Source of the DNA: a virus
DNA length: 28,942 nucleotides
Direction: 5' to 3' (one strand)
Virus record (IMG/VR): IMGVR_UViG_3300019863_000052
Span: 1 to 28,942 of that record
Shown here: positions 24,266-28,942 of the stretch, one piece after another
Numbering within the stretch: the first letter of the stretch is position 1
Layout of the letters: each line of letters starts with the position of its first letter
Program-made: the position numbers and the translations under genes
Notes under the pieces: generated by a model
Databases searched by the model: none
Told to the model about the DNA's origin: nothing
What the model saw: the letters and a program-made list of their open reading frames with translations, nothing else

Positions 24266-25080
24266 AATACATCTGGTTCCATACCACTTAACTCTATAGC
24301 TTTATTAAAAGCTACATTATTCTTTAAGGAATCAGACACTTTAAATTCAATATCTACAAAAAACATAGTTTGCGAACATATAGTTTCTAAATAACCCTCT
24401 TCTGTAGTTATATCTAATCCACTACATAAAGCTATCTCACTTAAGTATTTAGTATTATCTTCACCATACATAATAATCATATTTTGATTTATCTCTTCTA
24501 ACTCATCGTCAGATAGACTTACATCTACCTTAGCTACGATAGCTGCGTATGAGTTACTCTCTACATCTATATGGTCTTTCATAGTGTGTCTAGGTTCTGG
24601 ATTAAGTATCTTAGAGTTATTAGTATTATATAACGCCATAGAGGATCTTTCATTCACAGTACTTACTGAATAGAAGTTATCTTCAACTCTTATATTATCT
24701 AACTCTTTAAGATAATAACAAATGTATGGAACTCCATTTATAACTTCTTCTTTACGAAGCCTATATTTTTCTCTCTGAGCTGGAACTAAATCTTTATCAG
24801 GTTCTCTTATGATAAATGGTATATGTTCAAACAACGCACCATCCATAGGTCCGTGTTTAGATATGTTTAATCCATCTAAACTATCATTTAGAAATACACC
24901 GCCCGTACCAATAGCCATGTATTGTAAATAAGGATAAGTATCATTAGGTAGTTCTTTATCTATTTCTATATCAAACTTCTCATTAAGAGTAGTATTACTA
25001 TTTATAACATAAGGTACATTAAATTTTTGACATAAATCTAATTTACTAGCATACATTGTTCTTTGTGATGTTAATAACAT
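24262..25080 (-). CDS. Probable phage virion protein, 272 residues, mirrored copy
   Basis: Identical to 3863-4681, with the YLQYMAIGTGG, ALFEHIPF and YRLR elements in the same order. Confidence 0.66.
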   Translation of the reverse strand: MLLTSQRTMYASKLDLCQKFNVPYVINSNTTLNEKFDIEIDKELPNDTYPYLQYMAIGTGGVFLNDSLDGLNISKHGPMDGALFEHIPFIIREPDKDLVPAQREKYRLRKEEVINGVPYICYYLKELDNIRVEDNFYSVSTVNERSSMALYNTNNSKILNPEPRHTMKDHIDVESNSYAAIVAKVDVSLSDDELEEINQNMIIMYGEDNTKYLSEIALCSGLDITTEEGYLETICSQTMFFVDIEFKVSDSLKNNVAFNKAIELSGMEPDVL

Positions 25081-25092
25081 TATATATCCTTT

Positions 25093-25536
25093 CTAATCTT
25101 CATCATCTATAACTAAAGCATCCATTATTTCCTCGTAATCTAACTCTATTTTATTAGTAGATGTTTCTCCAGGAACTAAGTCTAAAGGTATATATTCATC
25201 TTCTAGTTCTAGACTACCAGTTCTAGCTTTACCAGTTTCTCTATCTATATTAGTTAACGCAGATAACATAGCTTCTTTATGCTTACTATCATCAGCATTT
25301 TTATTAGCATTAAGTTTAATTTTAGTTTTATCTGTAACTTGACCATCCATACTTCCTAATAGTTCATTAAGAACTCTAACACTACCTATATCTTTAGGTA
25401 GTTTTTCTTTAGTCATATTTAGTACTAAGTTCTTACGCATATTCTGTGTAAAGTCTAATGTATCCTGATCTTCATCTGTAAATACACTTATTGAATCATC
25501 TTCTAAATCAGTATTAATTTCTACTATATCACTCAT
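25093..25536 (-). CDS. Unknown strongly acidic protein, 147 residues, mirrored copy
   Basis: Identical to 3407-3850: acidic ends and a Lys-rich middle; first gene of the operon with the virion protein and RuvC. Confidence 0.8.
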   Translation of the reverse strand: MSDIVEINTDLEDDSISVFTDEDQDTLDFTQNMRKNLVLNMTKEKLPKDIGSVRVLNELLGSMDGQVTDKTKIKLNANKNADDSKHKEAMLSALTNIDRETGKARTGSLELEDEYIPLDLVPGETSTNKIELDYEEIMDALVIDDED

Positions 25537-25548
25537 TTGTATCTCCTG

Positions 25549-25567
25549 TTTAAATTTATCAATTAAA
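25549..25567 (-). promoter_or_regulatory. TTTAATTGATAAATTTAAA motif, mirrored copy
   Basis: Mirror of 3376-3394, about 12 bases before the start of 25093-25536. Confidence 0.33.
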
Positions 25568-25622
25568 CAGTAAAACTTCCATATGGATTGTATATTTGAT
25601 ATAAGATACTGAAAGGAGAAAT

Positions 25623-26093
25623 ATGTTTGATTTTCTAATTAAAAAATATAATGACTTTTTTAATAAAGAACTTACAAGTATAGATAAAATTGATATACTT
25701 AAAGAAAATGTAAATAAGATTGAAACATTAAGAACTAAAAATATATACATAAATACACCAAAAAATAATATAGTTGAACATTATATTTCATTATCTGATT
25801 TTGATATAAGTAAGGTAACTGTAGAGTATTTAGACATACCTACAATAAGCTTACATAATAATGTAAATATAAAGTTAAGGTATTGGTTATCTAATAATGG
25901 TTATCTTACTAGTAATGATGATATACTTAGATGGTTAGAACGAGCTAGAGAACTTATTTTGTTAGAACAAGTATTAATAAAAGGATTACACCATCCTAAA
26001 ATAGGAGCTAATGGTAATAAGCTTAGACCCCACATAAATAACATAACTAGTATAGTAAATAAACTATATGAAGAATATTGTAAATTACCATAA
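25623..26093 (+). CDS. Unknown protein, 156 residues, mirrored copy
   Basis: Identical to 2850-3320, with the AAAGGAG ribosome site. Basic helical start, beta-looking middle, helical end. Confidence 0.8.
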   Translation: MFDFLIKKYNDFFNKELTSIDKIDILKENVNKIETLRTKNIYINTPKNNIVEHYISLSDFDISKVTVEYLDIPTISLHNNVNIKLRYWLSNNGYLTSNDDILRWLERARELILLEQVLIKGLHHPKIGANGNKLRPHINNITSIVNKLYEEYCKLP

Positions 26094-26175
26094 CCATATA
26101 TTATTAAAATAGCTAGTATAACCATACTATGCAAATAAACCACAGTGATTAAATAACTGTAACAAAAGGAATAAA
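26094..26175 (+). promoter_or_regulatory. Leader with ATAACCATA repeats, mirrored copy
   Basis: Mirror of 2768-2849; the repeats are at 26090-26098 and 26118-26126. Confidence 0.38.
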
Positions 26176-26619
26176 ATGGCAACAAAGACAAACAAAATAG
26201 ATGTCAATAAGTTTAGTGTAGCTAGGTCAGAAGGCGGTCTGTTAGCCTTACTATGGCGTAAAGCTATAAAAGAGAATAACTTAGATAAAGCTCTTATGCA
26301 TCTTATTAACGGACATGTTAATAAAGAGATATCAAAGTTAGTTAAAGATAAAGAAGATGCTTCTAAAGTAACTGTGAGTACATTAAGGTCAGCTGTAGTG
26401 AATAGAGTTACTGCTACTAACATGACAGTTAAGACATTAGTAGATTTATTATTCAATGTTTTAAATGTAAAAAGATTAGATATCACTATCACCCTTACAC
26501 ATGCTAATAATAGAACTTCAACGCATACAGTATCTACAGATGGATTTGGGGAAGAAGTTACTGAAGATATAGTAGATATATTAAATAAAGAAGTAGAGGA
26601 AAATAACAATGGAAAATAA
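26176..26619 (+). CDS. Unknown protein, 147 residues, mirrored copy
   Basis: Identical to 2324-2767. Helical basic N-terminus and acidic tail; overlaps the next gene by 11 bases. Confidence 0.8.
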   Translation: MATKTNKIDVNKFSVARSEGGLLALLWRKAIKENNLDKALMHLINGHVNKEISKLVKDKEDASKVTVSTLRSAVVNRVTATNMTVKTLVDLLFNVLNVKRLDITITLTHANNRTSTHTVSTDGFGEEVTEDIVDILNKEVEENNNGK

Positions 26620-27028
26620 TAATACAAATAAATTATTAAGTATTTTTAAAGATATGATAGTTAAGTATGGTAAAAATGAAATGACATTAGTCATAAATGA
26701 AATTATTACTATTAAAACACACGCTATCTTAAAGAGTTTCAAAGAGATGGATATGGAGGTAGATAAAGATAACAAAGAAACAGTTCAAGCTTTATTACCT
26801 GACCTAGTTATGTTCTTTGATATAAAGTGTAAAATACTAGAAGTGGAAGAAACTTTCATATCAGAAGACACACTTAAAGACTTAAAGACTTGGTCAGATG
26901 ATAATAACATAGAGATAGAACTAGAAGAGAAATTTAATAGAGTAACTAATCTAGTATTGATTATGGATATTTTCTCTAATGATATCTTAACATTACTCAA
27001 TGAGGTAAAGTCGCATGAAAATAAATAA
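26609..27028 (+). CDS. Unknown acidic helical protein, 139 residues, mirrored copy
   Basis: Identical to 1915-2334; overlaps its neighbours by 11 and 14 bases. Confidence 0.8.
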   Translation: MENNNTNKLLSIFKDMIVKYGKNEMTLVINEIITIKTHAILKSFKEMDMEVDKDNKETVQALLPDLVMFFDIKCKILEVEETFISEDTLKDLKTWSDDNNIEIELEEKFNRVTNLVLIMDIFSNDILTLLNEVKSHENK

Positions 27029-27635
27029 AACTATAATAAACAACTTAAGTAATTATCCTCTTAAGAGAATTAAAGAAACAGATACTTTCCCTATAGTTAA
27101 CATTAGTGATGTAAATGATAAGTTAGGTAAAATGTTATCTTTAGGATATACTAAAAAGTTTCCTACTATGTTTGGCGATATGATATCTTTAAGAGTGGCT
27201 ATGGATAATTTAACTATTAAGAATTATCCTACTAGACTACTTACTAAGTATAAGTTAACTAAAGAAGATATATCTACTATACCAAAAACTAGATATAGTT
27301 TAAAGAATTATGGTGCTGCATTAACATATATGGTAATAACTAAAATAGAGTCAGATATAGAACTTAGAAAACTATTTACAGATTTAAATAAAGATACTAA
27401 ATTTGTTAGCTATAAAGATATTTCTTCTAAAGAATTTGGTGTAGAGGTAAGTAAAAGAAACTACCATACTAAATCAAATCTATATTTAAAAGTTTTACAT
27501 TCTGTTTTAAATATGTATAAAACCACTAAGGTAACAGACAATGATATTTGGAACCTTATTTATAGTAATAGACAATGTAACGAAACAGATCCATTTCATG
27601 GACAAAAAAGTGCAACAGTTTTAACCTTACCATAG
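27015..27635 (+). CDS. Unknown protein, 206 residues, mirrored copy
   Basis: Identical to 1308-1928; its stop touches the terminator at 27636-27661. Confidence 0.8.
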   Translation: MKINKTIINNLSNYPLKRIKETDTFPIVNISDVNDKLGKMLSLGYTKKFPTMFGDMISLRVAMDNLTIKNYPTRLLTKYKLTKEDISTIPKTRYSLKNYGAALTYMVITKIESDIELRKLFTDLNKDTKFVSYKDISSKEFGVEVSKRNYHTKSNLYLKVLHSVLNMYKTTKVTDNDIWNLIYSNRQCNETDPFHGQKSATVLTLP

Positions 27636-27661
27636 CTAGCAGTACCTATAGGTACTGCTAG
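27636..27661 (+). terminator. 26-base palindrome with T-tract, mirrored copy
   Basis: Mirror of 1282-1307, followed by AGTTTCTTTTTTCTTTTTT up to about 27680. Confidence 0.77.
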
Positions 27662-27707
27662 AGTTTCTTTTTTCTTTTTTATGATTAACAAATAAGAAGG
27701 AGAAATA

Positions 27708-28388
27708 ATGGCGAAGAGTATATTCGATATAGCTAAAGCTACTAATAATGTTATAGATATTTATAATGCTAACACAGGAGAAAGTTTAGAAAGTATAGCT
27801 GGTAATAGAGAAAAGGATATTTTAAAATATTTAAAGAAATATGCTAAAAGTATATCTATAGAGGATTGCGAGAATATACTTATTATAGATTCTAATTTAC
27901 CAGTAATAGATCAAGATGATAGATATGATTATTTATTACCATTTAAGAAAATAGATTCATTAACAAAGTTTTATCCAGTTAATATTAATAATGAAATATT
28001 CTTAGTTACAGAAATGGAATTGGTTAAATCAAATTTAACTATAGTTTCAGATGGTAATTTATCTCAAAAACTTAATGCTTATAATTTAGCTTACGATAAA
28101 GCTACTACATTGATAAATACTTATAACGATATATGGGAAACTTATTCCGATATAAACTATATGTTAAATGAACCAATAAACTTTATGGATACAAGTTGTT
28201 TTAATACTATCTTAGTAGAAAGAAAGTATGAGTTAGAAACAGAGTTATTCGATTTAGAAACTAAAATAAATGGTATATCTAGAAAGAATAAGAGTAGAGG
28301 ATATAATACATTACCATTAGGAGTAATATCTAATGTAAGTATTACTTTAAACAGCTATAAAAAAGCTTGTATAGAACACATAAAATAA
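27708..28388 (+). CDS. Unknown protein, 226 residues, mirrored copy
   Basis: Identical to 555-1235, with the AAGAAGGAG ribosome site just upstream. The stop overlaps the palindrome at 28388-28421. Confidence 0.8.
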   Translation: MAKSIFDIAKATNNVIDIYNANTGESLESIAGNREKDILKYLKKYAKSISIEDCENILIIDSNLPVIDQDDRYDYLLPFKKIDSLTKFYPVNINNEIFLVTEMELVKSNLTIVSDGNLSQKLNAYNLAYDKATTLINTYNDIWETYSDINYMLNEPINFMDTSCFNTILVERKYELETELFDLETKINGISRKNKSRGYNTLPLGVISNVSITLNSYKKACIEHIK

Positions 28389-28421
28389 TATAGAGTATAG
28401 GGATATCCCTATACTCTATAT
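28388..28421. terminator. 34-base palindromic terminator, mirrored copy
   Basis: Mirror of 522-555, at the convergent junction near the right end. Confidence 0.72.
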
Positions 28422-28422
28422 C

Positions 28423-28942
28423 TTAATATGCTTTTCTAGCTAAGTCCACAGGCATAGTAGGGAAATTTGTACGCTCAGTAACAGGTTTGTTTTTAACCTG
28501 ATTAGCTGGAACATCTTTCTTTTCTACATCTATTTTACTTACTATATCAGAATTACTTTGGTTTATTCCATTTAGTTGTTCTAACATTTTCTCTTGAACA
28601 GCTAATGAACTAACCATAGTTCCTGCAATAGCTTCTAGAATCTTATTACCGTTAGCTCCCAGTATCTGAGTTTCTTTGTTAGATTTAACAGAATCTACAT
28701 TAGATTTAGCTATCATAGTTCCAGTTATATCACCTAAAGATCTTTTAGTCTTAATCTTAGGAATCTCTTCTTTAGGATTAAAACCATTAATATTATTAAC
28801 AGAATTTGTATTAGTTTTTACAGTATCGTTTATCTTACTAAAGTTAGTAGTTTTGTTATCTACTGTATTTAAACTATCTTTGCTTAAAGTAGCTACATCT
28901 TTATCTTCTTTATTTAATTCATCTTGGATATATGAATCTTCG
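28423..28942 (-). CDS. C-terminal part of an unknown protein, mirrored copy, cut by the right edge
   Basis: Identical to 1-520; the frame runs open to the last bases of the window, so its start lies outside. At least 172 residues, polar and Asn/Lys-rich. Confidence 0.72.
   Translation of the reverse strand, partial: EDSYIQDELNKEDKDVATLSKDSLNTVDNKTTNFSKINDTVKTNTNSVNNINGFNPKEEIPKIKTKRSLGDITGTMIAKSNVDSVKSNKETQILGANGNKILEAIAGTMVSSLAVQEKMLEQLNGINQSNSDIVSKIDVEKKDVPANQVKNKPVTERTNFPTMPVDLARKAY

Larger units (their letters stand above)
1..28942. repeat. Perfect inverted repeat spanning the whole window, two 14,471-base arms, no spacer
   Basis: The first bases (cgaagattcatatatccaag) are the exact reverse complement of the last, and the centre reads GGAATATTCC around 14471/14472. 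Every gene in the left arm has an identical protein on the opposite strand at coordinates summing to 28943. Intergenic hairpins, promoter-like motifs and a frameshift are mirrored too. Both arms end together inside a gene. I compared many stretches by eye rather than every base. Perfect identity points to a fold-back artefact or a very recent molecular event rather than an old duplication. Confidence 0.97.

Noticed and set aside
14472-28942. Second set of genes as true paralogs or as diploid gene content
   Set aside because: Every copy is identical including non-coding bases and a frameshift, and the symmetry is exact, so they are the same sequence read on the other strand.
1-28942. tRNA genes, CRISPR arrays, integrase or attachment sites
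   Set aside because: No cloverleaf-like sequence, no regularly spaced repeats and no recombinase gene could be found by reading.

Overview
The window is one 14,471-base sequence present twice as a perfect, zero-spacer inverted repeat. Base i is the complement of base 28943-i in every stretch compared: both ends, the centre, every intergenic region examined and every gene, including a private frameshift. The symmetry axis lies between 14471 and 14472. Only half the window is therefore unique. The right half (14472-28942) is listed in full, but its genes are copies, not paralogs. A fold-back created in amplification, sequencing or assembly is the simplest explanation; a real head-to-head DNA form is possible but unproven.

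The DNA is AT-rich (about 30% GC by eye), densely coding and almost all phage-like: small unknown proteins, overlapping starts, AAGGAG-type ribosome sites and a nucleotide/recombination gene set. Recognisable products are a RuvC-like resolvase, a dimeric all-alpha dUTPase with extensions, an HD-domain phosphohydrolase, an RNase H with a long extra C-terminal region, a RecA-like P-loop ATPase and a thymidylate kinase. Short operons in alternating orientation, and RNase H lying close to a RecA-like gene, suggest a large (jumbo, phiKZ-like) tailed phage. The dUTPase resembles, from memory, the Campylobacter enzyme, so an AT-rich epsilonproteobacterial host is possible. Both statements are inference.

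Layout of the unique half: 1-520 end of a rightward gene (cut by the window edge); 555-3320 leftward cluster of five unknown genes; 3407-5241 rightward acidic protein, probable virion protein and RuvC; 5286-7935 leftward frameshifted small gene, dUTPase, HD protein and unknown; 8089-9543 rightward RNase H; 9588-10475 leftward helical protein; 10599-14438 rightward RecA-like ATPase, three unknown genes and thymidylate kinase. Every convergent junction (522-555, 5258-5287, 9552-9585) carries a 30-34 base palindrome that looks like a two-way terminator. The fold axis sits exactly where the next such terminator would be expected. Divergent junctions carry shared AT-rich motifs that may be phage promoters.

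The genes fit together as dTTP supply and dUTP removal (thymidylate kinase, dUTPase, perhaps the HD protein) feeding replication and recombination (RecA-like ATPase, RNase H, RuvC), mixed with probable virion genes. No tRNA, CRISPR array, transposase, integrase or protelomerase gene was seen.
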